Origin: Yponomeuta sedellus | Taxonomy: Eukaryota > Arthropoda > Insecta > Lepidoptera > Yponomeutidae | Direction of reading: 5' to 3' | Assembly: GCA_934045075.1 (NCBI GenBank) | Contig: OW203726.1 | Span: 22,321,488 to 22,385,487, forward strand | DNA: 64,000 nucleotides | In this document: positions 42,785 through 54,760 of the stretch, piece after piece | How positions within the stretch are numbered: the first letter of the stretch is position 1 | Layout of the letters: each line of letters begins with the position of its first letter | The notes under the pieces: model-generated | What the model saw: the letters and a program-made list of their open reading frames with translations, nothing else | Databases searched by the model: none | What the model was told of the DNA's origin: nothing | Translations under genes and position numbers: made by a program

Positions 42785-43150
42785 TAATCGATTTCCGCTA
42801 ACGGCCATTTTTGGCGGAAAACGAAAACGAAGTTCTCGATTATACTATTTTTATTTTTAATGCACTAACCCGTGCTAAGGAACAAATTTAAAAACCTATT
42901 TAGAGGCTAAAAATTTCACCCATGCCGGGATTCGAACGAAGTCCTCGATGCTAGGCTTTGGGTCCAAAAATTGTTGTCATAGTGGTTAAGATTAACGATG
43001 TTTACCTTACAAAGGGCCTTGAGGTCAGTGACGTGAAGGCAAACGGCATTCGCTCGCCCTCAACTGGCGGCCAACGCCTTCGTTAGAATTCGCTCGGTCG
43101 GTCTGTACCCAGCTTTAGCAGTAGGACAGTCCAACAGAAGTTATTAAAGT
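42785..43150 (+). repeat. Dispersed repeat, right copy, interrupted by an FB insertion
   Basis: Homologous to 35285-35580, interrupted at 42841-42935 by an FB-family fragment. Confidence 0.55.
42841..42935 (-). mobile_element. FB-family SINE, distal end only
   Basis: Target duplication ACGAAGTTCTCGAT / ACGAAGTCCTCGAT (42827-42840, 42936-42949). The interior runs from TATACTATTTTTATTTTTAA to CGGGATTCGA, antisense and truncated. Confidence 0.75.
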
Positions 43151-44690
43151 GACGTCACACAAAGCGATGTGGCGCAACAATACGAGGAGGCACCGGGCAA
43201 GTCATGAAACATAATATGAAATAACCAGGGGCCGTCAAACCGAGCACAATAAACATGAAAAGAGGTCAGGGGCCTACACTGAAGCTTAACCAGTTCGGGG
43301 TGCTTATAGTGATGTCCTTATTACCGACTTAGGCGATATTTGGATTACATTTAGCTGGTTGTAAGACTTGTAAGAACTAACACGATAAAAAAACCGTTCA
43401 AGTGCGAGTTGGACTTGTGAACCGAGGGTTCCGTACAAATTTGAAGGTAGATCGATATCAACCCTTGTAATGTGTCCCTATTGCTAGGGCACGGGTCTCT
43501 TCCTGCATCGCAGAAAGTTTCGGCCATACTTGACCACCGGGGCCAAGTCCGGGTTGGTGGAGGATTGTAAGACAGTAGCGGGCCTCAGTAGGTGGATACT
43601 TACATTATTTTACATCTCTCATGTTCGGTAAGTAGGTTCTTATTACCTCCAAATGGGGCTTGTAGGTGACTAATTAGCACTCTAGGATAATAATGTAGCT
43701 AGAAAAGCCCTAGGGCGGTAAGTAATTTAAAAAAAAACGCTTCTTTATTTCAAAAAGTTCGCGTAGATCTAACCATCATAGTGGCAATAGACATCATGCA
43801 TTCAGCCCAATGACCAAAGAGGTCGCTTTGCTATTCAGCCTTGTCTTCGTGTGAGTAAAATAGTCATCAATTTTAAATATCGAACGGCGAAGCTCAATTT
43901 CGTACTTGAAAAAAAAATTAAAAAGTTCTTTCCTTGATTCTTTTTAATGAAAAAAGGCGGGAATAGAAAACTTTTACTTTAAAATGTTTTATTCTTGTAA
44001 TGCCGATTTATTTCTACTTACCTCACAATCGAGATGTAAAGCAGAATAATTAGCTCGGGTGTAAGCACCAATTGCACCCTCGAACAATAGGCGCGCAAAT
44101 ATCTCGGACTGCAACTATGCCTTACAGCCCTTGGCTACTAATCTACTATTATGAATAGTTTAGGAATCGAGCTTTTCCAAACTTAAATGACAATTATTTA
44201 TGATTTACAAGGGTTGATATCGATCGATGTCGATTTAGGATTTAATTAAAAATGTGTATTTTTTTACCTTATTTGTAGTACAGACTTTAGAGACTAAATA
44301 CAGAAAAAAATACACATTGTTAGGCAAGTAATATTAATTGCCAAATTTTATAGTATTTGATTGACCTAGGTCAATGGAAAGTACCTTATGAATTTTGATT
44401 TCCCTAAATGTCAAAATACACTTTTTCCACGGCCGTAACTTTTTTTTGCGTTAATTTACAAGTTTAATTTTCTCACAACTTCAAGACACTTGTCTATACG
44501 GTCATTCATTGCTTTGCACCTAGGTTAGTCCCAAATGCTTACTTTTTAATGCTCAGTGGGTAGTCGGGTTGTTGGTTACTTTCAACTGATTTATTTCAGA
44601 TTTTGTTCATACTCGTATTTTTATACTATTTTGAATTTTTAAATTAATTCAAAGTTCTACATAACTAGTTACAAAACTAAATGTTAGATA
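43151..44690. other. Unassigned, with repeat scraps
   Basis: 43395-43440 is a GGTTCCGTAC-family scrap and 43450-43590 a 5S-SINE 3' fragment (antisense). The remainder has no gene. Confidence 0.4.
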
Positions 44691-44934
44691 ACACTATTTT
44701 TATTTTTAATGCACTAACCCGTGCTAAGGAAGTCGGGGCTGTAAGTAATGCAATTTGCTTAAGTCAGATGTCGCTGCTTGTACGTAATACAGAGAATATT
44801 GTAAAGAGGTTCGAAATTTCACTGATGCCGTGAGTCGCCCATTGGCTCAATTGGTAGAGCGCTGGTACGGATAGCCAGAGGTTGCGGGTTCGAATCCCGG
44901 CATGGGTGAAATTTTTAGCCTCTAAAAAGGTTTT
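44691..44934 (+). mobile_element. FB-family SINE foldback
   Basis: Perfect 13-bp target duplication TAAATGTTAGATA (44678-44690, 44935-44947). A short antisense distal tail (to GTGCTAAGG) joins sense from AAGTCGGGGCTGTAAG through the tRNA-like core to the proximal tail. Confidence 0.85.
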
Positions 44935-44947
44935 TAAATGTTAGATA

Positions 44948-45628
44948 GAAAAGTAATTATTACATTTGTCTGCGAAAAATCGTTTAAAGTAGGATTTATT
45001 TACTAAAATGTCACATAGTACTTTTGTCAATAGAAATGCATTTATTAATATTTTAATTTCATTAAATTATCACATACATACATGTTGTCGACCGGCCAAT
45101 GTTGCCGACCGGCCAATCAACCTTTTTTACTAGTTTTACACCTTTTTATTATTTTTTTAAATTGGGATTATTACAAAGCCAAACTGGAAAAGAGATGGAT
45201 TAAAGATTCCTATAAGTTACTTCCAGGTTTTCTTTAATTTTTATGTGTAAACGTGTTTATACTAATAATGAAATGTATTTATTTATTTACTTACTAATAC
45301 GTGGAAAAGCTTTAAGATAGCTTTAAGACTATCTTAATAACTTCGAAATAATAACTGTAATTACATATGTGAAGAGGACATCATATAATATACCTACGTA
45401 ATATTGAAGTGATTGCACAGATCAAAGTCGGCATTATCTATTACTGTTCTATATCGCAGTGAGTCGCAACTTAGCCCGATTAACCTATGCATGTATGCTA
45501 AATATGCAAAACTCCTTAGCTGGATCCCCACACAGTAGGCGCTGCGCCTAATACACGCTGTGACGGACTGGGGGTATAATTTAATATTGCCGCAGCAATA
45601 ACGTCTGGAGTTACCATCCCGGTTTCAT
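44948..45628. other. Unassigned AT-rich sequence
   Basis: A short direct repeat GACCGGCCAATGTTGCCGAC lies near 45090. No gene. Confidence 0.35.
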
Positions 45629-46064
45629 TCTGTCTGATGATATTGCAAAGGATTCCACCCTTCTTTGACGCTGAGCGAAGTAGACTCCGCGAGGCAGCGG
45701 TCCGGTCTAGATGAATAATAATTTTGAAGAAAGATGACGATGCAGAATGTTGGCTAGCAAACATTCGCTTGAAACTTGATAATTTGACAATTTCGAGCGA
45801 CTGTATGTTTATATTTAATATGTAAATAATAAATTACCAAAATAATGGTAATTAATGTTGTATATTATATACTAAGTTTAGAGATTTTGTCCAATTTTTT
45901 CTGAAAACTTATCCAGATTTTGAAATAGACACCAAATTTCACTTGTAATGTTCAATAAGTCTCAGTTTCTGTGTAATTCTCAATAAAATAGTGCGATGGA
46001 TGTGAATCACGAATGGAAGTAGGTATAACATTCCGAGATTTCAAGAAATTTGTATATAATGTTA

Positions 46065-46728
46065 CAGTCAAAATTCTTAAACGGTCGGAACTAGTTTTGA
46101 CTGATTTTAGCAGTCAAAACTAGTTTTGACTGCAGAAAAATAAAATAAAATTCTATATTAGTAATCATCCAACAATGAGCCGGGAACCATTTTAGGGGCT
46201 CAATACTTTTAACAAAACATAGATTATTATCATTAATCTTCTGCAAATCCGTATTTATTCTTACAATGTTTATATAAATTTGTATGCCTTTTTTTATTTA
46301 ATTTTAAAATGTCTTTTTGCCCATTATTTGTTTTTCATTTTTCTTAGTTACATCTTTTTTCATCTGTTTGTTTGTAATGTGGAGTAAAGTTTGTGGACCT
46401 ATATATATATATATATTATCTTGTTGTGTTTTGCGAATTTGTTACTGTTTTGTTATGTTTTTTTAGTATTGTAAATTATTTCTCTCTCTCTCTCTCAATG
46501 TAGAGTTAAAGAGAGTTTTCGTTCTTACATGTTCAACCTAACATGCTCCTATGCGCTTTGCTACGCTACGCGCTTCGTCGCACCTATATTTTTGTTTTTG
46601 CAGATTGAGTGATGCATCATTTTAGGTGTTTTTACCATTTGGTATTTCAAATGTAAGCTATGGACCAAAGTCCTTTTGACTAGTTTTGGCAGTCAAAACT
46701 AGTTTTGACCGCTTAAGAGTTTTGACTG
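46065..46728. mobile_element. Tc1-like MITE with GTCAAAACTAGTTTTGAC palindromes
   Basis: The left end CAGTCAAAATTCTTAAACGG and the right end (read inward) CAGTCAAAACTCTTAAGCGG are inverted repeats. A TA precedes the left end; the right flank reads TG. The palindrome AGTCAAAACTAGTTTTGACT lies near each end. The duplicate copy is 48938-49561. Confidence 0.6.
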
Positions 46729-47997
46729 TGATATATACAAGGGCAGTATAGTTGATACGTTATTTAATTTAGTTTAGAAAGTAAAGTAGTAAAGAAGAGT
46801 AGAGCAGAGCGCTCGTGACCTAAGTATTCTATTTTAATTTCAAGTCAATACCTCCACGCGTTTCATACAGACGGTTAGACGTACAACAAAGTGATCCTAT
46901 ACGGGTTCCGGTTTTTCCTTTTGAGGTACGGGACCTTAAAATTAACTAAAAGAATAAATCGAATAAATTAAATAAATTAAATAAATCGGGTCTCTTCCTG
47001 CACCGCATACTCTACTAAAGGGGCCAAGTCCGGGTAGGTAGACGGTTGTAAGACAGTGGCGGGCCTTAAGGTCAGAAGTTATCAAGTCGCCCATAAGGCC
47101 TCTGACATGGCTCAACGACTGCCATTACATGACGGCTGGCACCAACGGCTTAGCGTGCTTTGCGAAGCACGGAAGCGCTCGGAAAAATGCCACTAGCGGT
47201 AGTCACGGGACGTTCACCCATCCTGTACCTGACCGCGCCTGTTGTTGCTTAACCAAGTGATTGATTCCAATCACTCGGTTCGCCTAGGCCACGAGTGCTT
47301 CATCTGACTTGACCTAAATTACCCGATTCCTGATTTATAGAACTACAATTAATGGCTGTATGTGATATAACTGTGGTATTAATAAGTAGGAATTTGGGTA
47401 ATTTGAAAGCGAGGTTTATCATTAGTAACAAATCTCAATGGCTGTATGCACAGTGTATGGTCTCTTCCTGCATCGCAGGAAAGTTATGCCACACTCTACC
47501 ACCCTAGTCCGCGTTGGTGGAGGATTGTAAGACAGTGATGGGATTTAATGTCAGAAGTTATAAATCTGTCCATAAGACCTCCAAGATAAGATAAGAATAT
47601 TCTTTATTGTATACCGGAAAAAATAGTTACAAAAACGGCAGATACAAAAGATCAAATACAATTGGCGGCCTTATTGCTAAAAGCAATTCCTAATTTCAAT
47701 TTCAAATTTCTCTAAGGTCATGGCTTAGCGACTACAATTACATGACAGCCGGAACCAACGGCTTAACGTGCCCTGCGAAGCACGGAAGCGCTCAGAAAAA
47801 ATTCCACAAGCGGTAGTTACGCGACGGACGGTCATCCATCTTGCACCTGACCACACCTGTTATTGCTTAACTTAAGTTATTAGTTGCAATCACACGATTC
47901 GGCTAGGCCACGAGCGCGTCACCCATTTTATATAATTTTGGTCTTCCTTTAGTAATCTGAGACAGAATCAACTAGTCCTAATCATCAACCCATTATA

Positions 47998-48145
47998 TTG
48001 CAGACTTTGAGTCCGGATTTACTTACGGGTGTTGTTATATCGGAAAAGTCCGACCAGGTTTCGCTCCGATTCGCAGAGCTTAATCATGGTGAGCAGAGAC
48101 GGAGCTCGTAAGAAGTAAGGAGTAAGTAAATCCGGACTAAAAGTC
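47998..48145. mobile_element. TCCGGATTTACTTAC-TIR MITE
   Basis: The left GAGTCCGGATTTACTTACGG and the right complement (TTAGTCCGGATTTACTTACT read inward) are inverted. Its right terminus coincides with the segmental duplication breakpoint. Another copy begins at about 60755. Confidence 0.55.
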
Positions 48146-48368
48146 TGTCTGATGATATTGCAAAGGATTCCACCCTTCTTTGACGCTGAGCGAAGTAGAC
48201 TCTGCGAGGCAGCGGTCCGGTCTAGATGAATAATAATGTTGAAGAAAGATGACGATGCAGAATATTGGCTAGCAAATATTCTACATTTTTACAATTTCGA
48301 GCGACTCTATGTTTATATTTAATATGTAAATAATAAATTACCAAAAAAATCGTAATTAACGTTACTAA

Positions 48369-48717
48369 ATTATACTATTTTTATTTTTAATGCACTAACC
48401 CGTGCTAAGGACAATTTAAAAACATATTTAGAGGCAAAAAATTCCACCCATGCCGGGATTCGAACCCGTATCCTCTGGCTATCCGTGCCAGCGCTCTTCC
48501 GATTGAGCTAATGGGTGACTCATCGGCATCAGTAAAATTTCGAACCTCTTTACACTATTCTCTGTATTACGTACAGGCAACGACATCTGGTTTTAAGTAA
48601 ATTGCATCAATTACAGCCCCGACTACCTACTTTGCAGTTAGGTTTTTACATCGGAATGATATCACTGTACCCACATGGATCCCGGCATGGGTGGAATTTT
48701 TAGCCTCTAAATATGTT
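48369..48717 (-). mobile_element. FB-family SINE foldback with preserved empty site
   Basis: Target duplication TTAACGTTACTAA / TTAATGTTACTAA (48356-48368, 48718-48730). A full antisense unit runs from the distal tail to CCCACATG, then joins sense GATCCCGGCATGGGTGG to AAATATGTT. The same place in copy 1 (about 45860) has no insertion. Confidence 0.88.
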
Positions 48718-48937
48718 TTAATGTTACTAAGTACTAAGTTTAGAGATTTTGTCCATTTTTTTCTGAAAACTTATCCAGATTTTGAAATAGACACCAAATT
48801 TCACTTGTAACGTTCAATGAGTCACAGTTTCTGTGTAATTTTCAATAGAATAGTGCGATGGATATGAATCACAAATGGAAGTAGGTACCTATAACATATA
48901 ACATTCCGAGATTTCAAGAAATTTGTATATAATGTTA

Positions 48938-49561
48938 CAGTCAAAATTCTTAAACGGTCGGAACTAGTTTTGACTGCAGAAAAATTAAATAAAATTCTAT
49001 ATTAGTAATCATCCAACAATGAGCCGGGAACCATTTTAGGGGCTCAATACTTTTAACATAACATAGATTATTATCATTAATCTTCTGCAAATCCGTATTT
49101 ATTCTTACAATATTTATATAAATTTGTATGCCTTTTTTTATTTAATTTCAAAATGTCTTTTTGCCCATTATTTGTTTTTCATTTTTCTTAGTTACGTCTT
49201 TTTTCATCTGTTTGTAATGTGGAGTAAAGTTTGTGGACCTATATATATATTATCTTGTTGTGTTTTGCGAATTTGTTACTGTTTTGTTATGTTTTTTAGT
49301 ATTGTAAATTATTTCTCTCTCTCACTCTCAATGTAAAGTTAAAGAGAGTTTTCGTTCTTACATGTTCAACCTAACATGCTCCTATGCGCTTTGCTACGCT
49401 ACGCGCTTCGTCGCACCTATATTTTTGTTTTTGCAGATTGAGTGATGCATCATTTTAGGTGTTTTTACCATTTGGCATTTCAAATGTAAGCTATGGACCA
49501 AAGTCTTTTTGACTAGTTTTGGCAGTCAAAACTAGTTTTGACCGCTTAAGAGTTTTGACTG
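48938..49561. mobile_element. Tc1-like MITE, duplicated copy
   Basis: Second copy of 46065-46728. The left palindrome is shortened, with one of its two repeats deleted. The 70-codon frame at 49124 lies in the AT-rich LINE-like part and is not a gene. Confidence 0.6.
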
Positions 49562-49787
49562 TGACATATACAAGGGCAGTATAGTTGATACGTTATTTAA
49601 TTTAGAAAGTAAAGTAGTAAAGAAGAGTAGAGCAGAGCGCTCGTGACCTAAGTATTCTATTTAAATTTCAAGTCAATACCTCCACGCGTTTCATACAGAC
49701 GGTTAGACGTACAACAAAGTGATCCTATACGGGTTCCGGTTTTTCCTTTTGAGGTACGGGACCTTAAAATTAACTAAAAGAATAAAT

Positions 49788-50750
49788 CGATATCAACCGT
49801 TGTATATCGCCACTGCTGGGGCACGGGTCTCTTCCTGCACCGCATACTCTACCAAAGGGGCCAAGTCCGGGTTGGTAGACGGTTGTAAGACAGTGGCGGG
49901 CCTTAAGGTCAGAAGTTATCAAGTCGCCCATAAGGCCTCTGACATGGCTCAACGACTGCCATTACATGACGGCTGGCACCAACGGCTTAGCGTGCTTTGC
50001 GAAGCACGGAAGCGCTCGGAAAAATGCCACTAGCGGTAGTCACGGGACGTTCACCCATCCTGTACCTGACCGCGCCTGTTGTTGCTTAACCAAGTGATTG
50101 ATTCCAATCACTCGGTTCGCCTAGGCCACGAGTGCTTCATCTGACTTGACCTAAATTACCCGATTCCTGATTTATAGAACTACAATTAATGGCTGTATGT
50201 GATATAACTGTGGTATTAATAAGTAGGAATTTGGGTAATTTGAAAGCGAGGTTTATCATTAGTAACAAATCTCAATGGCTGTATGCACAGTGTATGGTCT
50301 CTTCCTGCATCGCAGGAAAGTTATGCCACACTCTACCACCCTAGTCCGCGTTGGTGGAGGATTGTAAGACAGTGATGGGATTTAATGTCAGAAGTTATAA
50401 ATCTGTCCATAAGACCTCCAAGATAAGATAAGAATATTCTTTATTGTATACCGGAAAAATAGTTACAAAAACGGCAGATACAAAAGATCAAACACAATTG
50501 GCGGCCTTATTGCTAAAAGCAATTTCTAATTTCAATTTCTTATTTCTCTAAGGTTTAAGCTTAGCGACTACAATTACATGACAGCCGGAACCAACGGCTT
50601 AACGTGCCCTGCGAAGCACGGAAGCGCTCAGAAAAAAATCCACAAGCGGTAGTTACGCGACGGACGGTCATCCATCTTGCACCTGACCACACCTGTTATT
50701 GCTTAACTTAAGTTATTAGTTGCAATCACACGGTTCGGCTAGGCCACGAG
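49788..50750 (-). mobile_element. Two antisense 5S-SINE copies, second one split by a LINE 3' UTR
   Basis: 49788-50140 is a near-full copy. 50290-50405 and 50545-50750 are halves of a diverged copy, separated by a Jockey-like LINE 3' UTR (GAATATTCTTTATTGTATAC to GCCTTATTGCTAAAAGCAAT). The same arrangement lies in copy 1 at 46985-47925. Confidence 0.65.
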
Positions 50751-50828
50751 CGCGTCACCCATTTTATATAATTTTGGTCTTCCTTTAGTAGTCTGAGACC
50801 GAATCAACTAGTCCTAATCATCAACCCA

Positions 50829-50911
50829 GATTTCAGAGATAAGCTCGCCTTTGTACATGTTATTTCTTATGTAATGTCCTGTTAAATGTTTCGTGTGCAA
50901 TAAAGTATAAT
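50829..50911 (+). mobile_element. LINE family 2 3' end, inserted after the duplication
   Basis: Flanked by AACCCA (50823-50828, 50912-50917). Copy 1 has a single AACCCA and no insert. It ends GTGCAATAAAGTATAAT. Confidence 0.75.
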
Positions 50912-51101
50912 AACCCATTATATTGCAGACTTTGAGTCCGGATTTACTTACGGGTGTTGTTATATCGGAAAAGTCCGACCAGGTTTCGCTCCGATTCGCA
51001 GAGCTTAATCATGGTGAGCAGAGACGGAGCTCGTAAGAAGTAAGGAGTAAGTAAATCCGGACTAAAAGTCTACAATGTGTTGTGCCTACGAAAGTTTTAG
51101 T

Positions 51102-51420
51102 TCAAAAACCCATTATATCCCCACCGAGGGGCACGGGTCTCTTCCCTGAGGAAGGTGTTGGCCACACTCCACCACGGGGGGCCAAGTCCGGATTGCTGAA
51201 GGCTTGCAAGACTAGTGGCTGGTCTTACTATCAGAAGTTTTCAAGCCGCCCTAAGGCCTTTGACTTGTCTTAACAACTCTATCGACGACAGCCGGCACCA
51301 ACTGCTTAACGTGCCTTGCGAAGCACGGAACTGCTCGAAAAAATGCCACTGCCGTTAGTTATAGACGGTTTAACCATCCATGCACTGAACGCGCCCTGTG
51401 TTGCTTAACCTTCGTATTTG
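51102..51420 (-). mobile_element. Diverged 5S-SINE subfamily
   Basis: CCCACCGAGGGGCACGGGTC, GACTAGTGGCTGGTCTTACT and CGTTAGTTATAGACGG mark an older subfamily, related to 30181-30440 and 57600-57965. Confidence 0.5.
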
Positions 51421-51479
51421 TTTTAGATCACTCAGGCAGCCGGGACTACGAGTGATTCAGTTAGTAAATATATGTAAAA

Positions 51480-51685
51480 ATATAATTACATTACATTTAC
51501 ATACAAGCACATACATTGCTTCTGGCCCCACACTAGGATACCCTGTGTCGTGGGAACCAGAAACAACGACGTCACAAACATGTAAACATCCAAGACCTGG
51601 GCTTTTTTTGTCCCCAGCCGGGATTCGAACCCGGAACCTCTTGCATGGTAGGCAGATGCGCTACCGCTACGCCACAGAGGTCGTC
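51480..51685 (-). mobile_element. tRNA-derived SINE C
   Basis: On the minus strand the head reads GACCTCTGTGGCGTAGCGGT and GGTTCCGGGTTCGAATCCCG (B-box), ending in A-rich TATAATTTTTACATAT-type sequence. This is the only copy in the window. Although the head resembles a tRNA, the anticodon arm and the continuous body favour a SINE. Confidence 0.6.
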
Positions 51686-51959
51686 ATAATATTATTAGCA
51701 TTGGTAGGAATAGTTCGCTCCTGGTAGCCTCCCCTCAATAGGTGCTTTAAAAATCCAATAACCTTCGAAAACGAATAAAGCAAATTGAAAGTGGCTCAGC
51801 TTTTTCCAGCCAGCTCCATGTAATTAAAGTTCAGTGTGAATAATTCATTGCGCGCATCGGAGGCATTCAGAAAAACGTAGCTATTACAAAATATCGGCGA
51901 TGAAGATGAATTATGAAAATGTTATTACGATTTCGTATCAGAGCATTATTTATTTATTA

Positions 51960-52145
51960 TATATTTATTTATGATGTTTTTAGTATCAATACCACTCGCT
52001 ACTTCGTGCCGAGACGTGAGGAAACCTGAGTGTCTGAGGTGTTCAATTACCTCAGCGCTTGAAATTGCCAATCCGCGGTGGGCACGCGTAGTAATTAAAC
52101 CCGTACTCTCTCTCTCTCTCTGAGAGAATGCGTGGTACGTTTATA
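51960..52145 (+). mobile_element. SINE D body fragment
   Basis: GACGTGAGGAAACCTGAGTG, GGTGTTCAATTACCTCAGCG and a CTCTCTCTCT run. Confidence 0.5.
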
Positions 52146-52299
52146 GGCTACATAAATAAATGTCTTTCTTTTTATTTAGATATCTAGTTTGTCTAGTTTA
52201 TTTTATTCTTTGTTTTGTGTAAATTGGTTGTTATTTAGGACTTTTGTGGCTCCTTGTTGCATTTTTTGCTGATTCTATTCTTTTAGGTTTGCTGAAGAA

Positions 52300-52385
52300 A
52301 ACTTATATAAAGACAAGCTCGCCTGTGTGCGTGCTATTTCTTATGTAACGTCCTGTGAAAAGTTTGTGTGCATAAAGTATAATTG
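52300..52385 (+). mobile_element. LINE 3' UTR fragment, family 2
   Basis: TATAAAGACAAGCTCGCC to TGTGTGCATAAAGTATAATT. Confidence 0.45.
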
Positions 52386-52439
52386 TAGTGGTTTATTAAT
52401 ATGCAGCGAGCCATCGTATTACTATTAATTGACTTTAGT

Positions 52440-53350
52440 ACTACATCAGGGCTTAGAGGGGCAATGTTAGGTCATACTTCACCACGGGGGCCAAGTCAGG
52501 TTACCTGGAGGATTGTTACACAGCGGCGGGTTTTAACACAGCTGCCCGTAAAGCCTCTGACATGACCTAACGACTGCAATTTTATGACAGAGGAAGAGTG
52601 CTCTGAAAAAATGCCACTGTCCAAAAAAATCTACATTTTAATATTGAATTAATACCTATAGTTAACACGCATTATTAAAATCGAGGTAACCGAGTGGAAT
52701 GCATGCATGTAAGGATTGGTGCTGTCGGCTCGTCACATCGAGCCTAACTACACGTCACGTTGTGAATGCCGCGAATTCACTAACGGAGAACGGATTGCAA
52801 TAAAATTTTTACAGATTGTCGAATTGGATTTGCAAGGAGCGTGTGTAAATCAGATTTTATTGCCATCGGGGGTGCCGTATCATGCTCTAAGATATCTATT
52901 CCGATGCCTCCGCTGTGAGGCCTATTCCCAAAGGATCAATAATAATACAAATAATCACAGTGCCTCAGTGAATCTGGTTCATCTCGTTACCAATCCTTGT
53001 ATGTCCCCACTGCTGGGGCACGGGTCTCTTCCTGCATCGCAGGAAAGTTAGACCATACTCCACCACGGGGGCCAAGTCCGGGTTGGTGGAGGATTGTAAG
53101 ACAGTGGCAGGCCTTACTCTCAGAAGTTATCGAGCCCCCCATAAGGCCTCTGACATGGCTTAACGACTGCCATTATATGACAGCCGGCACCAACGGCTTA
53201 ACGTGCCTTGCGAAGCACGGAAGCGCTCGGAAAAATGCCACTAGCGGTAGTCACGGGACGCTCACCCATCCTGTACCTGATCACGCCTGTTGTTGCTTAA
53301 CCAAGTGATTGATTCCAATCACTCGGTTCACCTAGGCCACGAACGCTTCA
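52440..53350 (-). mobile_element. 5S-SINE fragment and full copy
   Basis: 52455-52625 is a degraded piece. 52990-53350 is a near-full antisense copy with the 5S-like C-box and A-box at about 53260-53310. The sequence between them (52626-52985) is unassigned; its 111-codon frame runs into the SINE and is not called. Confidence 0.65.
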
Positions 53351-54001
53351 TCTGACTTGACCTAAATTGCCCGATTCCTGATTTATAGAACTATAATTAA
53401 TGGCTGTATATCACATAACCTGTGGGATTATTAAGTAAGGAGACTAATTGACCACGCAAATAAACGTTGAATTGTCATAATAAAGTTGTGTTGTAGTTTC
53501 ATAACACACCGATTTGATTCGAAACATTTTATTTTTTGTCTGTTTTGTGACTGGCGCCAGATTTTTCTGTGAATATGTCTATTGATACTTAGGATACGTA
53601 CTAACATTGTGCGCTTACATTTTTTTATTTTGTTGATCCAATTAAATAACTGCTTCCTTGTGGACAGTATCAACTTCTTCTCATACATCTTTCTCCCAAA
53701 ACCGCGCCACTGCGATCGCGTTATGAGTCGGATGTTGCACAAATAGTTGCACTAATAAATTTATTAAAAAAAATATATGTAAATACAGTAGATTGTTACG
53801 AGCATAAGTAGTACGATAATGTCACTTTCCAGTGCATTTGTCTATTTCCGATGCTTTAGCGCCACAAAATTCATGACGTCACGAAAGCGTGACCGTTTTC
53901 ATAAATTGCTGTTCTGACATCAGTAATTTAACAATATGTATAAACATTGCATTAGTGAAAACCTATTACCCCACAGCATAAATTGGAAAACTGTAGCTTC
54001 T
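53351..54001. other. Unassigned
   Basis: The 103-codon minus frame at 53431-53742 is lysine/arginine-rich with no recognised domain. It could be chance in AT-rich DNA. Confidence 0.3.
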
Positions 54002-54090
54002 TGTTCTTCTTCAGGCCATATTGGTCCACTGATCGAAATAGCCCTCCCCTAATAAGCGCCATAGCGCAGGGTTGTGCCATCATTGTCATC
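54002..54090 (-). mobile_element. RTE 3' tail fragment
   Basis: Antisense: CTTCTTCAGGCCATATTGGT to GCGCAGGGTTGTGCCATC. Confidence 0.55.
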
Positions 54091-54519
54091 GTGTCTTGAT
54101 GCGACTTTTCGTGAGTTAATGGACTAGGCCCTTGCTGAAAATCAGTACTGTGGGCAATAAACCTGCAACAATTACTGAGCATGAGGCCGTTTTATCGCCG
54201 CATGGACATGGCTCGTATGCCCTTACTTTTATTTCTATTTAGTTTACATTTTGTATATGTCTGTGTGGCGATAAATAAATATATTTCTTCTTTTTCTTCT
54301 TCACCTATCGATTATATTCTTCGTGCAAGCGATTAGATCATCAAATCTAAAACATTACTAAGACTTAAGAAATCATGGTTGCAATTCTTTTTTTTTGGTA
54401 GTTGAAGCGGTTTGTGTGCCCTTGCTACTTAGGGGTTTAGTTTTTATACCTAGACTTTGAATTTTCTGGGTTTTAAAAATAATACGACCACTTGCGGGAT
54501 GAAAAAAAATTACGATTGT

Positions 54520-54760
54520 AATACGTGTCACAAAATTCGAGGAGAGAGGGTTTGGGAACAAAATGGAGCCAATCACACGCGAGATCACGTCACTTATGCG
54601 GATATCCATTGGTCGACGATGCCGTGATAAAATTGGTGGTTCATTGCGATGCTGATAGATGGCGCCTAGATCGACAATGGTCTATTCCACAATGCTCCAA
54701 CAGTAGTATAATAAAGTGTTCTACAACTTTCTGTGTTTAACAACATAACGGTGGGTTTAA
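54520..54760. promoter_or_regulatory. Possible promoter-like cluster
   Basis: Within about 150 bp lie GCCAATCAC, ATCCATTGG (inverted CCAAT), ATCACGTCACTT (CRE-like) and TAGATGGCGCC. The 71-codon plus frame at 54525-54740 has no domain. No downstream gene was found, so the call rests on motif density only. Confidence 0.2.

Larger units (their letters stand above)
45629..48145. repeat. Tandem segmental duplication, copy 1 (about 2.5 kb)
   Basis: It starts TCTGTCTGATGATATTGC and ends at GACTAAAAGTCT, where copy 2 begins directly. Contents in order: unassigned sequence, a Tc1-like MITE (46065-46728), a LINE 3' UTR, two antisense 5S-SINE copies (46985-47305, 47455-47925) and a terminal MITE (47998-48145). 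It lacks both insertions found in copy 2. Confidence 0.85.
48144..51071. repeat. Tandem segmental duplication, copy 2
   Basis: Colinear with copy 1 at high identity by eye. It carries two extra insertions: an FB SINE at 48369-48717 and a LINE 3' end at 50829-50911. Copy 1 in turn differs near 46970, where an AT-rich AAATAAATT repeat replaces part of a 5S-SINE tail. Confidence 0.85.

Noticed and set aside
53431..53742. 103-codon basic minus-strand frame
   Set aside because: No recognised domain, AT-driven lysine/arginine richness, no splice or start context.
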